A stretch of 64,000 bases of DNA from Aquiflexum gelatinilyticum (GCF_024741135.1 NZ_JANSUY010000007.1:62001-126000), one strand, 5' to 3'. Positions 44,813 to 54,435 are shown, numbered from the stretch's first letter. The notes: generated by a model from the letters alone, not told the origin. Translations and numbers: made by a program.

Positions 44813-46363
44813 ATGAAAAGAAGGTCATTTATAAAACACGCCGCACATAGTCTTGCCATCCCAAGTTTTTTGGGAGCAATGAGCAACAAAAGCTTTGGAC
44901 AGACTTTGGATAAATTTTTGCACCTAGCCAATGAAACAGACCGTGCTTTGGTTCTGATTTATCTGGAAGGAGGAAATGATGGACTCAATACAGTAATTCC
45001 AATGGCTCACCTCAGCCAACTCAATAAAGTCAGGCCACATGTGGTACTTCCTGAAAGTGGAATTCTACCTGTCGAAGGAACAGACTTTGGTCTACATCCA
45101 TCACTCTCCGGATTTCAGACTTTGTATGAGGAGGGAAGGCTTCAAGTATTGCATTCCGTAGGATATCCACAGCAGAATTTTTCGCATTTCCGCTCTACAG
45201 ATATTTGGATGAGCGGATCGGATTCTAATGAATTGATCAATTCAGGTTGGACAGGAAGGTATTTGGAAGCAAAGCATCCCCAGTTTCCGGAAGGATATCC
45301 CAATGGAGAAAATCCGGATCCACTGGCGGTGGAAATTGGTTATGGTTCATCCATGCTTTTTCAAGGGGAGAAAGCAGGATTTAGCATGATTATCAACAAC
45401 ACCAACCAGTTTTATCAATTATTGGACAATGAGCAGGAAGAAACTCCTGATACTCCTGCGGGGGATAAACTGAGGTATATCAGGCTTATCGCCGAGCAAT
45501 CACAAAAATATGGGGCAGTGGTCAGAAGTGCTGCACAGAAAGTTCCGCAACAGAAAGTTTATCCCAATACACGTCTTGGCAATCAACTTAGGGTTGTTTC
45601 CAGGCTTATCGCAGGGGGACTGAAGACGCCTCTTTATTTGGTAAGAATGGGTGGATTTGACACCCACGACAATCAGGTGGATGGGGGAGACCATACCCAA
45701 GGAGAACATGCGCGATTATTGAAGGATTTAAATGATGCAGTGATGGCATTTATGGCTGACCAAGAGTTTTTGGGAACAGCTGATAGGGTAATGGGAATGA
45801 CTTTCTCGGAGTTTGGAAGAAGGATAGTCTCCAATTCAAGTGGGGGAACAGACCACGGTGCTTCGGCCCCCTTGTTTATATTTGGTAATATGTCTTATGG
45901 TGGATACAAAGGCAACGCACCGCTTATTGATGGATCAGAGGAGTATAGGGATAACATTTCGATGCAACATGATTTTAGACAGGTATATAGCTCATTGCTT
46001 ACACAATGGTTTGGGTCAGATGCTTCTGTAAACCAAGCCACGATGATGGGGACTTTTGGTGAAATACCTGTTGTAAAAAATGCACTTATTACCTCAATTG
46101 AAAAAGAAGAACCGAGCAATTTAAAAGTCTATCCTAATCCGATCAGGGATTTTGCAACGGTAAAGTTTGATGTGTTTTCAGGAAATATCAGAATAGACAT
46201 CATTGACAGCCAAGGAAGGGAAGTGAAAAAAATCTATGAAGGAATGGCCCAAAACAGGCAGTTCAATCAAAATTTTGATTTTTCTATGTATCCTCCTGGA
46301 AGGTATATCCTTCGTGTCATGGATGGTTTTAGAAGGTCAACAGTCCATTTGATTAAGTTATAA
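44813..46363 (+). CDS. DUF1501 protein with T9SS type A sorting domain
   Basis: 516 aa. It begins MKRRSFIKHAAHSLAIPSFL, a Tat-like signal, then DUF1501: LIYLEGGNDGLNTVIPMAHL, STDIWMSGSDSNELINSGWT, MTFSEFGRRIVSNSSGGTDH with GGTDHGASAPLF. Residues about 435-516 form a typical T9SS type A sorting domain (LKVYPNPIRDFATVKFDVFS, PGRYILRVMDG). So the protein is exported and then likely secreted or attached to the cell surface by the type IX system. It is paired with the DUF1800 gene 5 bases upstream. Function unknown, but this pairing is common in Bacteroidota. Confidence 0.93.
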   Translation: MKRRSFIKHAAHSLAIPSFLGAMSNKSFGQTLDKFLHLANETDRALVLIYLEGGNDGLNTVIPMAHLSQLNKVRPHVVLPESGILPVEGTDFGLHPSLSGFQTLYEEGRLQVLHSVGYPQQNFSHFRSTDIWMSGSDSNELINSGWTGRYLEAKHPQFPEGYPNGENPDPLAVEIGYGSSMLFQGEKAGFSMIINNTNQFYQLLDNEQEETPDTPAGDKLRYIRLIAEQSQKYGAVVRSAAQKVPQQKVYPNTRLGNQLRVVSRLIAGGLKTPLYLVRMGGFDTHDNQVDGGDHTQGEHARLLKDLNDAVMAFMADQEFLGTADRVMGMTFSEFGRRIVSNSSGGTDHGASAPLFIFGNMSYGGYKGNAPLIDGSEEYRDNISMQHDFRQVYSSLLTQWFGSDASVNQATMMGTFGEIPVVKNALITSIEKEEPSNLKVYPNPIRDFATVKFDVFSGNIRIDIIDSQGREVKKIYEGMAQNRQFNQNFDFSMYPPGRYILRVMDGFRRSTVHLIKL

Positions 46364-46438
46364 TAATCCCCATCCGGCTTTGTTCTGAGGGATTTAGAAG
46401 ATAAAGGTTTATTTTTTTATTTGGTTAGTTTTGGTTAG

Positions 46439-46474
46439 AAGGAGTCAGTTGGGAGGCTGACTCCTTTCTTTTTT
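46439..46474. terminator. bidirectional intrinsic terminator
   Basis: AGGAGTCAG (46440-46448), an 8-base loop and CTGACTCCT (46457-46465) followed by TTCTTTTTT. It lies between the convergent DUF1501 and TlpA-type genes. A second hairpin, GGTCAG/CTGACC at 46480-46499, is immediately downstream. Confidence 0.75.
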
Positions 46475-46510
46475 GCCTCGGTCAGTGTCCTCGCTGACCT
46501 GTTGAAGGTT

Positions 46511-47923
46511 TTAAACCGCTTTTTCCAAATGCTTATCCAAAACCTCTCTGATATTTCCTGAAGGTCTTTCCGCAGAGGGATCAATGATTTTTCCTTCTTG
46601 GTCTAAAAGGAGGAACCTTGGAATCGCATTTACCATAAAGAATTGGGCAAGCTCAGATTGCCATGCATTGGAAGCAAACCACTGCAGACCATCCATTTTT
46701 TTGTTCTTCACCATTTTCTCCCAAGGTTCACGCGTATCATCAATTGACACGGTGAGGAAAGCAACTGGCTTGTCTTTGTATTCTTCTTTTACCTTATCCC
46801 AATTGGGATGCTCGGCAATACACGGACCACACCAAGTCGCCCAAATGTCAATATAAACGAGGTTCCCTTTTAAATCACTCAGCTTGACCGAATCACCTTT
46901 GATATCAGTAAAAGTAAAATCAGGAACTGTTTTTCCCGGTGAAATGGGATCCCACTTGGCTTTAAGTTTTTCCAGCTTTTCTGCAAACTTTGGCGTAGTG
47001 TTTTCAGCTAAAAATTTGCTGTACATATCTTCCACATGTACCGGTCCTCGGTATTCAAGGGTAGATTTCAAGGTTTCAAATTTCAGTTGGTCCTTGATTT
47101 CAGGGTTTTTGATCAATGAATCGATTGCCATCCAAGAAACTTTTTCATATTCTTTGACGGTGGTATCTGCTTTCATCATTTCACCTACCAAATTGTTAAT
47201 CCTTTGGTCTAGGAGATTTTTGTAAGGTGCCACGCCAAGCAGTTCCTTTTGGTCCAAAGGCAATTCATTCAATTTACTTTTGGTATCCTCAACCGGAAAA
47301 TCCACCGAATCCTGTGGAATTTTATTAATATAGGAATGGTATAACGGATACATTTGATCCATAAATAAGCTTTGGTAGGTAAAATAAGATTCTTCCATTT
47401 TTGAAAAAACAGGATCAATATCTTTTCCCACTATAAGCGAATCGTAATTCTCTTTGACTATTGAGATGAGACTGTCTTTTCTTGAAAAATAGGCTTCTTT
47501 TTTCAAAGCCATGGTTTCCATGAAATTATCAAGCCCGCTTTCATTGATGGCACGGAATTTTTTTCTCAGGTAGGCATTTTCTTTGGCTTTGTCTCCGGAA
47601 GCCATGAACGTTTGTCCAAATTCTTTGGCATCACCTGTGATAAAGATGCTGTCTCCGGGATTGAGGTAGAGACTAAATCTCAAATCTCCATTGGTGAGCA
47701 AAAACATTCCCGATTCGGGATAATCAAATTTCAACCGGAAGGTGCCGTCAGATTGTACAGAGTCACTTGCAAGGTCTTCATCAAGACTTGCCATAATTAA
47801 AGGAAATTCTGAATTTTCCAGCTTTCCTTGGATTGTGATGCTGCTGTCGACAATTTCAGGTTTTTGGCTACAGGAAAATAAGAGAAAGCTTCCCGCCAAT
47901 ACAGATAAACATAAGTTTTTCAT
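46511..47923 (-). CDS. DUF4369/TlpA-family thioredoxin-like lipoprotein
   Basis: 470 aa lipoprotein (signal CLSVLAGSFLLFSCSQ, lipobox LFSC). The N-terminal part (about 25-150) matches DUF4369 (ITIQGKLENSEFPLIMASLD, SLYLNPGDSIFITGDAKEFG), a helical linker follows, and the C-terminal 140 residues are a TlpA/AhpC-type thioredoxin fold with WATWCGPCIAEHPNWDKV. The CxxC pair suggests a disulfide reductase in the periplasm or on the outer membrane. DUF4369-TlpA fusions are typical of Bacteroidota. Partner unknown; it converges with the T9SS DUF1501 gene. Confidence 0.93.
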   Translation of the reverse strand: MKNLCLSVLAGSFLLFSCSQKPEIVDSSITIQGKLENSEFPLIMASLDEDLASDSVQSDGTFRLKFDYPESGMFLLTNGDLRFSLYLNPGDSIFITGDAKEFGQTFMASGDKAKENAYLRKKFRAINESGLDNFMETMALKKEAYFSRKDSLISIVKENYDSLIVGKDIDPVFSKMEESYFTYQSLFMDQMYPLYHSYINKIPQDSVDFPVEDTKSKLNELPLDQKELLGVAPYKNLLDQRINNLVGEMMKADTTVKEYEKVSWMAIDSLIKNPEIKDQLKFETLKSTLEYRGPVHVEDMYSKFLAENTTPKFAEKLEKLKAKWDPISPGKTVPDFTFTDIKGDSVKLSDLKGNLVYIDIWATWCGPCIAEHPNWDKVKEEYKDKPVAFLTVSIDDTREPWEKMVKNKKMDGLQWFASNAWQSELAQFFMVNAIPRFLLLDQEGKIIDPSAERPSGNIREVLDKHLEKAV

Positions 47924-48209
47924 TTGTTTGTGGTTTAGATAGTGGAATAAAATAGGAAATCAAAAGACCTTGGCTGTCAGATGATATCTTTTAAACTTAA
48001 AAGTACATTATGGTTTTTGTACAAAAAAATAAAACCGCAGTTATATTGTGCAGGCAGTATAATTTTATGAAAATTTAACCTAAAGGCAAGGTTGTGATGC
48101 TTGCCCATTCTTTTTAGGCAATGGGACAAATTTGTATAAATCATGGATTTACCTTTACGTAAAAAAATAAGCATCCACGCGAGTAAATCCAGGATAAAAA
48201 ACTCTCTGA
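47924..48209. other. 286-base intergenic region
   Basis: No supported gene; a 65-codon reading frame here has no start context or similarity. A short dyad CCCATT...AATGGG near 48100-48120 is the only structure seen. The left end is the leader of the TlpA-type gene with an ACCACAA element. Confidence 0.4.
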
Positions 48210-48437
48210 TTAAATGCTCAATTTGAACTGAACCAGTTTTTCTTCATTGTACTTTTTTAGCATTTGGTTGAGGGAATCAAGGTAGTCAGACAGGATTTTG
48301 TGGTTGACCAAGTCACTGTCAGAATCGGTTATCGTTACAGGCATTTCTCCGATGAATTTTTCAAGTTCGGGTGCATATTCTTTGATTTTTACGGTTGCTG
48401 ACAGGATTTCAGCATTGAGTTGGGCTTCGGTTTTCAT
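48210..48437 (-). CDS. hypothetical protein, 75 aa
   Basis: Small acidic-basic helical protein (KTEAQLNAEILSATVKIKEY, KILSDYLDSLNQMLKKYNEE) from the ATG at 48437; the longer ORF to 48512 lacks conservation in style. No signal peptide or motif. It is followed on the other strand by another helical hypothetical (48718). Short proteins of this kind are frequent in Cytophagales. Function unknown; a small coiled regulator is one option. Confidence 0.55.
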   Translation of the reverse strand: MKTEAQLNAEILSATVKIKEYAPELEKFIGEMPVTITDSDSDLVNHKILSDYLDSLNQMLKKYNEEKLVQFKLSI

Positions 48438-48717
48438 GGTATTTTGGTGTTTGTTGAAAATCATTACAACTGTTAGGTTGCAAAGATCATTCCTAAATAG
48501 ACTGAAAATCATGTATGAATAGAATTTAGATTTATATTTTTTACAGGTTTCAAGCCTCTGAATACTTTATAAAAAAGCCATCAAAAAGCGGATTATCCGA
48601 TTTGAAACGTTTAAATCGGATAAGTAGTCTCCTGGGTTAGTGATAGAGTAGGAAAGGTGAAATTGCTTTATTATTTTAGTTTGATAAATATTTTTAACAA
48701 ATAAAATTCTCAAAAAC

Positions 48718-49197
48718 ATGGAAGACTCTATCTCGTTTACCATTTCACCTGAAGATTTGCAAGCTGTCAAAGACATGATTGCTTCTATTAATGAGCTATT
48801 AGAACCATATCTCATCACCCTTTCATCCGAAGAGCGTGATAAACTCCTCGAAATGTCCGAGGAATGCGAACCTTTTGTCTCCAAAGTAATGGACTATGCT
48901 GTCACTAATCCAGAATTTCTTCCTCCTTTTGTGAAAATCGAAAACGTTAAAAAAGATTGGCATGACTCCACTTCATTTCTTTCTATTTTCCGGTCTATAC
49001 AGAAACTTGAGAGTAATCTCAGCGATACTGTGAGGGTGATAAGTTCTGATGCATTTGAAACTGCATTAATCTATTTCAACTGGGTAAAATTAGCAACTGA
49101 AATGAATGTCCCTAACTCAAAAACCATCTGTGATGATCTAAATAAAAGTTTAGAAGGAACCGAAAACAGCAATCCAAAACCGGACGAAGAATTGTAA
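48718..49197 (+). CDS. hypothetical protein, 159 aa
   Basis: Predominantly helical cytoplasmic protein (QAVKDMIASINELLEPYLIT, SSEERDKLLEMSEECEPFVS) with no signal peptide. I do not recognise a named domain, though similar short proteins are common in Bacteroidota. It has an ATG at 48718 after an AT-rich leader and a hairpin terminator downstream at 49225. Function unknown. Confidence 0.6.
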   Translation: MEDSISFTISPEDLQAVKDMIASINELLEPYLITLSSEERDKLLEMSEECEPFVSKVMDYAVTNPEFLPPFVKIENVKKDWHDSTSFLSIFRSIQKLESNLSDTVRVISSDAFETALIYFNWVKLATEMNVPNSKTICDDLNKSLEGTENSNPKPDEEL

Positions 49198-49224
49198 TTA
49201 ATTATTGAGTTACCGTTAGAACTA

Positions 49225-49251
49225 GGCCGGGTCAAATGATCTGGCTTTTTT
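49225..49251 (+). terminator. intrinsic terminator after the 159-aa gene
   Basis: GCCGGGTCA / TGATCTGGC (49226-49245, with two G-U wobbles) form an 8-9 bp stem followed by TTTTTT. It ends the transcript of the 48718 gene and faces the SMC gene end. Confidence 0.6.
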
Positions 49252-49367
49252 ATCCGAAAAAGTCAACTCAACGCTTCAGTCTTGTTTTCAATGACTGAAA
49301 TTGATTAAGGCAAAAACGTCAGTGATGACATTGATATCTTCAGAATAAATGTTTAAACGGATAATGC

Positions 49368-52300
49368 CTAAGCCAACTCCCTCAGATCTACCGGAACAAC
49401 TCTTGAAACACCTGCTTCGATCATGGTGATGCCGTAAATGATGTCGGTACTTGCCATGGTGCGCTTGTTGTGCGTCACGATGATAAACTGGGACTCTTTC
49501 GAAAATGTATGAATGATGTTGTTGAACTTGTCAATGTTGGCATCGTCAAGCGGGGCGTCCACTTCATCGAAGATACAGAATGGTGCAGGCTTCAGAAGGT
49601 AAATCGCAAAAAGCAGGGAAGTGGCGGTCAGGGTTTTTTCCCCGCCGGAAAGTTGGTTGATGGTCAAAGGACGCTTGCCTTTGGGTTTGGCGATGATCTC
49701 GATCGGACTTTCCAAGGGATTGCTTGGGTCCACCAAAGTCAGGTCGCATTGGTCCTCCTCGGTAAAGAGCGAGCGGAAGACTTTGATAAAATTCTCTTTG
49801 ATCTTGCCAAAGGCATCCAAGAAAGTATCTTTAGCTACCTGATCGATTTCCATGATCGTTTCCAACAGGGAGTTTTTGGCTTTGATCAGATCGTCTTTTT
49901 GTTCTATGATAAAGGTGTGCCGTTCTTTGATTTCATCATATGCTTCCATCGCCATTGGGTTGATGGGTCCGATTTTTTCCAATCTGTCTTTGGCTTTGCC
50001 GACGATTTCGCGGATATCGGACTCAGCCATCTCGGCATAAGCTTCATCTAAAGCAGGATTATCGGACATCAATCCATCCAAATCTATTTCAAATTCCACA
50101 CTCAGTCTTTCCTTGAGACTTGCAAGCTTAAGTTTGACTTCATTCATGGACTGCTGCATCTCATGGATCAAAGTGTCGAGTGATTCTTTGGATTTTTGGA
50201 GTTCACGGATTTGCTTGTCGGTCTCGTCGATCTCCCCACGGCAGGCATAATAGTCCTTTTCTGCTTCATTAACGCCTTTTTCTATGCCCTCCTTTTCGGA
50301 ATAGAGTTCGATAAGCTCGTCATCTTTGATCTCATTGTTATCCAGCAAAGAGCGGATCTCTGCGTCAATGGAAGCATGCTCGGCTTGGGATTTTTCGATT
50401 CTTTCCTTGCTGCTTTCGAAGGCTGATTGCTTGAATTCTATCTCTTGCGTAAGGCTGTTGACGCGGTTGAGCTGTTGGTGATACAGGATATTCTCCTGGT
50501 TAAAAGCCGCAGATTTTTGGCTGAGGCTTTCACTTTCAGTATGGAGCTGAAGGTTTATCCTTTCCAATTCCACTTCCAAAGCCTCAAAAGCTGCTTTTTC
50601 ATTTTCCAGATCGGGCATGATGGTTTCCAAGCTGAATTGGAGGGATTCGATCCGGTCGAGGATGTCCTCCCGCTTGTTGGCATTGGAAGAAAGGAGTTCG
50701 GCCAACTGTTCCTTTTTGGTGCGGACAGACACATACTCCTGATTGGTCTCATTGATTTCCTGTTGCAGCTTTTCGATGGCGGATTTGAAACTGACTTCTT
50801 TGAGTTTGAGCAGGTCAGTCAGCTTGTCGTCAAGGTTAGCGCGGGTCGCGGAAACTTTCTTGTTGAGTTCCTTGATTTCCTTTTCGAGTTTCTCCAGGTT
50901 TTTGGCCCGGCCTATTCTTTTTCCTTCAAAAAGCCCAACAGATCCACCGGAAACGCTGAATTTCCGCTTGGTGAATTTGCCGCTTTCGGTGATGAAAATC
51001 GAAGATTGGTCTGAAGGAAAATCCTGGTATTCGCCTTTGACGATATAGACATCATCAAGGATAAATCCGATCAGCTTGGCGTATTTATCATCGTACTCGA
51101 TGATTTCCGTTGCCGGAATGGCATTGGCAAATAGCTTGGTCTGGGCAGGATGAAAGCTGCCGAAATGCTCCAGGACAAAGAAATTGGCTTTTCCCTTTGC
51201 CGAGTCGCTCAAAAGGTTGACTGCTGCGATCGCCTGTACTTCAGTCTCGACCACGTAGTAATTCATGTAGTTTTCGAGGTAATTTTCAATCGTGACCCTG
51301 TACTTTTCTTCCGTTGTCAGAATGTCTGATAGGAGCGGAGTGTCCTTCGCCCAACTTGAATTTTTCTTCAGAAACTTGATCGCCTCCGGATAACCCTCCA
51401 GGTTTTCGACCAAGGATTTTGTCAGGTTAAATTCATTTTGTCTTGCGTCCAGCTTCCTTGAAGTCTGCGTGACTTCCTCCCGGATCATGTCGATGATGCG
51501 GTTGGTTTCCTCTATTTTTTGGATTTGGTCTTCTTCTTTGGATTTGATCTTGGACAACTCAGCTGATTTGAGGTCGAGGAAATCCTTGAGCAAAACCATC
51601 TTGTCTTCAAACTCCGCCAAGTTGGTAACCTGATTGGTATCGTCAGAAGCAGTCTTTTCGAGTTCCTGCTTGAGTGTGGAAAGCTGGATTTGCTTGATTT
51701 CCTGGTCTTTGGAAAGCTGGTAAACGCGGTCTTTTTTGGAAGAAAAATTCCTTGTCACCTCTTTTTGACTTTCCTGGATTTGAATCTGTTCTCTTTTTTG
51801 GGATTCGTAGGCTGCACGCAGTTCCTCGACGATCATTTCTTTCTCGGAAAGCATCTTTTGGGCAGATTCACTTTCCTGCTCAAGGGATCTAATGCTGAAT
51901 CCTGCACGGTCGTTGGACCTACGGTCTGCATCGATCTGCTCTCGGAGTTTTTGTGCCCGGTCCTCTAGAAATCTCAGCCTTTCGTTTTTGATTTTCTTGT
52001 CACTTTCAAACTGCCTGATCTTGTTGACATGCTCGTTGAGTGTCTTTTGGCGGGAGGAAAGCAGTTTTTCCTTCAGGATCAGGTCAGCCTTGCTGAATTC
52101 CAATAAGGCTTCTTTTTCTGCGACTTTGGTATTGACTTGGAGCTTTCGGTCTTGTTCCTGCTGTACTTTTTGATTCAAAGAAATCAGCGAATCCGCATGT
52201 TTTTGGACGGATTTTTTGGCCAGGTTGATGCTTGCTTCCTTGTATTCCTGTTTGATTTCAAAATACCGAGCAGTCTGCTTGGCCTGTTTTTCGAGGCTTT

Positions 52301-52907
52301 TTAGGTTTTTTTCTATTTCAAAAAGGATGTCTTCAACACGTGCAAGGTCGGCATCGGTATCTTCTAGTTTCCGGAGGGTTTCCTTTTTTCTCGATTTGAA
52401 TTTGGATATTCCTGCAGCTTCCTCGAAAAGTTCGCGGCGTGAATTGTTCTTGTCATTCAGGATTTCATCGATCATTTTCAGTTCGATGATGGCATAACTG
52501 TTGGAATTGATGCCGGTATCCATAAAGAGGTTGGTGATGTCTTTCAGTCGACAAGCGATGCCATTGAGCAGGTATTCACTTTCCCCTGACCGGTAATAGC
52601 GCCGGGTGATGGTAACGTGCGTGTATTCTGTGGGAAGGAGGTTTTTGGTGTTTTCAAAAGTAAGGGAAACCTCCGCGAGATTGCTTGGTTTTCGGTTTTT
52701 GGTACCGTTGAAGATCACGTTTTCCATCTTATCCGAGCGGAGCATCCGGGATTTTTGTTCGCCGAGAACCCATCGGATCGCATCCACTACATTGGACTTG
52801 CCACAACCGTTTGGACCGACTACTCCGGTTATTCCCTTGTCAAAATGGATGACCATCCTGTCACCAAAACTCTTAAAACCTTTGATCTCCAGCTTACTCA
52901 GCAGCAT
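49368..52907 (-). CDS. smc: chromosome segregation protein SMC
   Basis: 1179 aa, the usual length. Walker A is GVVGPNGCGKSNVVDAIRW at the N-terminus, and the C-terminus holds the ABC signature (LTINQLSGGEKTLTATSL) and Walker B (CIFDEVDAPLDDANI), so the head is complete. Between them are two long coiled coils around a hinge (about 510-640: PLLSDILTTEEKYRVTIENY, DSAKGKANFFVLE). SMC with ScpAB condenses and segregates the chromosome. scpA/scpB are not in the window. A TAATTTTG box lies just upstream. The plus-strand ORFs seen inside are coincidental shadows. Confidence 0.98.
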   Translation of the reverse strand: MLLSKLEIKGFKSFGDRMVIHFDKGITGVVGPNGCGKSNVVDAIRWVLGEQKSRMLRSDKMENVIFNGTKNRKPSNLAEVSLTFENTKNLLPTEYTHVTITRRYYRSGESEYLLNGIACRLKDITNLFMDTGINSNSYAIIELKMIDEILNDKNNSRRELFEEAAGISKFKSRKKETLRKLEDTDADLARVEDILFEIEKNLKSLEKQAKQTARYFEIKQEYKEASINLAKKSVQKHADSLISLNQKVQQEQDRKLQVNTKVAEKEALLEFSKADLILKEKLLSSRQKTLNEHVNKIRQFESDKKIKNERLRFLEDRAQKLREQIDADRRSNDRAGFSIRSLEQESESAQKMLSEKEMIVEELRAAYESQKREQIQIQESQKEVTRNFSSKKDRVYQLSKDQEIKQIQLSTLKQELEKTASDDTNQVTNLAEFEDKMVLLKDFLDLKSAELSKIKSKEEDQIQKIEETNRIIDMIREEVTQTSRKLDARQNEFNLTKSLVENLEGYPEAIKFLKKNSSWAKDTPLLSDILTTEEKYRVTIENYLENYMNYYVVETEVQAIAAVNLLSDSAKGKANFFVLEHFGSFHPAQTKLFANAIPATEIIEYDDKYAKLIGFILDDVYIVKGEYQDFPSDQSSIFITESGKFTKRKFSVSGGSVGLFEGKRIGRAKNLEKLEKEIKELNKKVSATRANLDDKLTDLLKLKEVSFKSAIEKLQQEINETNQEYVSVRTKKEQLAELLSSNANKREDILDRIESLQFSLETIMPDLENEKAAFEALEVELERINLQLHTESESLSQKSAAFNQENILYHQQLNRVNSLTQEIEFKQSAFESSKERIEKSQAEHASIDAEIRSLLDNNEIKDDELIELYSEKEGIEKGVNEAEKDYYACRGEIDETDKQIRELQKSKESLDTLIHEMQQSMNEVKLKLASLKERLSVEFEIDLDGLMSDNPALDEAYAEMAESDIREIVGKAKDRLEKIGPINPMAMEAYDEIKERHTFIIEQKDDLIKAKNSLLETIMEIDQVAKDTFLDAFGKIKENFIKVFRSLFTEEDQCDLTLVDPSNPLESPIEIIAKPKGKRPLTINQLSGGEKTLTATSLLFAIYLLKPAPFCIFDEVDAPLDDANIDKFNNIIHTFSKESQFIIVTHNKRTMASTDIIYGITMIEAGVSRVVPVDLRELA

Positions 52908-52935
52908 CCTTTACCTCTTTGAAAATGATTACAGA

Positions 52936-52965
52936 CAAAATTACTTGAATTCGGAAATTAACCAA
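52936..52965 (-). promoter_or_regulatory. candidate Bacteroidota-type promoter of smc
   Basis: On the minus strand TTGG at 52965-52962, 18 bases, then TAATTTTG at 52943-52936, an exact TAnnTTTG. Transcription would start close to 52929, about 20 bases before the ATG at 52907. Confidence 0.45.
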
Positions 52966-53088
52966 GGCGGGAATGAGAATGATGAATTTAGAATTGAAAA
53001 TGAATAATTGAATGCAAAACCCTGGCAACCCTCTGCAGATAACAATTACAACAACTAAAACAATTATAACTATTGAGAAACAGATTTC

Positions 53089-53120
53089 GATAACTTGACA
53101 ACCCGATAACCTGACAACGC
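53089..53120. repeat. two tandem 16-base repeat units
   Basis: GATAACTTGACAACCC (53089-53104) is followed directly by GATAACCTGACAACGC (53105-53120), with two differences. It lies between smc and the 178-aa gene in degenerate A/C-rich DNA. Confidence 0.7.
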
Positions 53121-53172
53121 ACAGCATAAAACAATTAAATTCCTATATTAGTAACATCAAATTTCAACTTCC

Positions 53173-53709
53173 ATGGATTTAGGAAACATCATCTATATCA
53201 TTGCCATCATCGCATATTTCATTTATACAGCGACAAAAAAGAAAGCAAATCCTGAAGAAATGGACCAACCGGGTTCGCCGGATAATCCTCAGGAACAAAG
53301 AAAACCTTTATCTTTTGAAGATCTCTTGAAGGAAATCAGACAAGGGCAGGGCCAAAGGGAAAAAGACACCAAAGATTCAGGTCAGGGTAAACCGGCTGAA
53401 ACATTTCCAAGAAGGCAGGAAGGAAGGACATTTGAGCAACCTAAACCGAAGACTGTCCAAGAAGTCAAAAAGATCAAGAGATATGAAAGTTATGAAGGGG
53501 TGATTGAAGAAAGAGCCCTTCCGGACAGGGTTAAATTAGCAGACCAAGAAAGGATCCATAGCCATGTGGAAGGGATTAAATCCACCATTGCACTTGAATC
53601 TGTAGGAGGTCAAGAAGAAGAGAACAAGTATAAAACCATGCTCAGAAATCCTGAAACCATCAAAGATGCAGTGATTTTGAGTGAGATTTTGAATAGGAAA
53701 TATTTTTGA
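53173..53709 (+). CDS. hypothetical protein with N-terminal membrane helix, 178 aa
   Basis: One transmembrane helix at the start (LGNIIYIIAIIAYFIYTATK), then a charged, disordered cytoplasmic tail rich in Lys, Gln, Glu and Pro (KANPEEMDQPGSPDNPQEQR). The end, MLRNPETIKDAVILSEILNR, is more regular and probably folds. No domain recognised. Such single-helix anchors with polar tails are common in Bacteroidota. It lies between smc (divergent) and the Rieske operon (same direction, 225 bases away), with no clear link to either. Confidence 0.7.
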   Translation: MDLGNIIYIIAIIAYFIYTATKKKANPEEMDQPGSPDNPQEQRKPLSFEDLLKEIRQGQGQREKDTKDSGQGKPAETFPRRQEGRTFEQPKPKTVQEVKKIKRYESYEGVIEERALPDRVKLADQERIHSHVEGIKSTIALESVGGQEEENKYKTMLRNPETIKDAVILSEILNRKYF

Positions 53710-53934
53710 AGCCAAGCTTATTTTTTGATTTAATGAGCGGGTATGAACCTTACTTATGGCTTTCTTTGATATGAATATTGTTTCTTAGTAATTTATTACT
53801 GAATGATTTGGTTTAGCACCATTTTCCCAAACCTTTACCTCCTATTTTTCTGAAAAACAATTGTTTGCCTTTGGCGTTTTACTCTAGTAATAATTTTTAA
53901 ATCCAATCCCAATCCCTTATCCGTATATCTTAAC

Positions 53935-54435
53935 ATGAAAACTTTAACTAAAATCAAAACGGGTGAATTGTCTTCGGCAAGAAGAGATTTTATCAAAAAA
54001 TCCGGTGCTATGGCAGCCATGTCTTTATTTGGAGTGGCTTTTTTTACAAGTTGTTCTTCCGATGATCCTGATCCTGGAAGCGGCAGCAACAATCCTCCGG
54101 CGACTGGAAATGGAATCACCGTTACCAATAGTGCTGTCACTGTCAATCTTGATCAGGCAACAGCCTTAGCAACAGCAGGAGGTTGGGCTTTGGTAATTGA
54201 GGCAAAGGTCTTGATTGTCAATTTAGGGAATAACACTTTCAGTGCTTTAACATCTGTCTGCACACACTCTCAATGTGACAGAAACTGGACTTTTGGAAGC
54301 AATGTGTTTACATGTACTTGCCATGGTTCGAGGTTTAATACAGAAGGTGCTGTGCTCACCGGGCCTGCCATCCAACCATTAAAGAGCTATGCTACCAACC
54401 TGAACAACAGGACTCTCACCGTAAATCTCACCTGA
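53935..54435 (+). CDS. Rieske 2Fe-2S protein with Tat/lipoprotein signal
   Basis: 166 aa. The N-terminus has SSARRDFIKKSGAMAAMSLF with a twin-arginine pattern and then FFTSCSSDD, a lipobox-like cysteine, so it is an exported, possibly lipid-anchored protein. Rieske boxes are CTHSQC (C109, H111) and TCTCHGSRF (C129, H130), with C114 and C127 positioned for the family's disulfide. This fits a bc-type Rieske subunit or a standalone periplasmic electron carrier rather than a ring-hydroxylating ferredoxin. It overlaps the YceI gene by one base (TGATG), so the operon is coupled. Confidence 0.92.
   Translation: MKTLTKIKTGELSSARRDFIKKSGAMAAMSLFGVAFFTSCSSDDPDPGSGSNNPPATGNGITVTNSAVTVNLDQATALATAGGWALVIEAKVLIVNLGNNTFSALTSVCTHSQCDRNWTFGSNVFTCTCHGSRFNTEGAVLTGPAIQPLKSYATNLNNRTLTVNLT

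Noticed and set aside
47977-48174. 65-codon minus-strand frame in an intergenic region
   Set aside because: No leader, no similarity, and composition like random AT-rich DNA.
49470-51014. Long plus-strand reading frames (193 and 195 codons) inside smc
   Set aside because: They lie fully antisense to a textbook SMC gene, have no family resemblance and follow from its codon bias.
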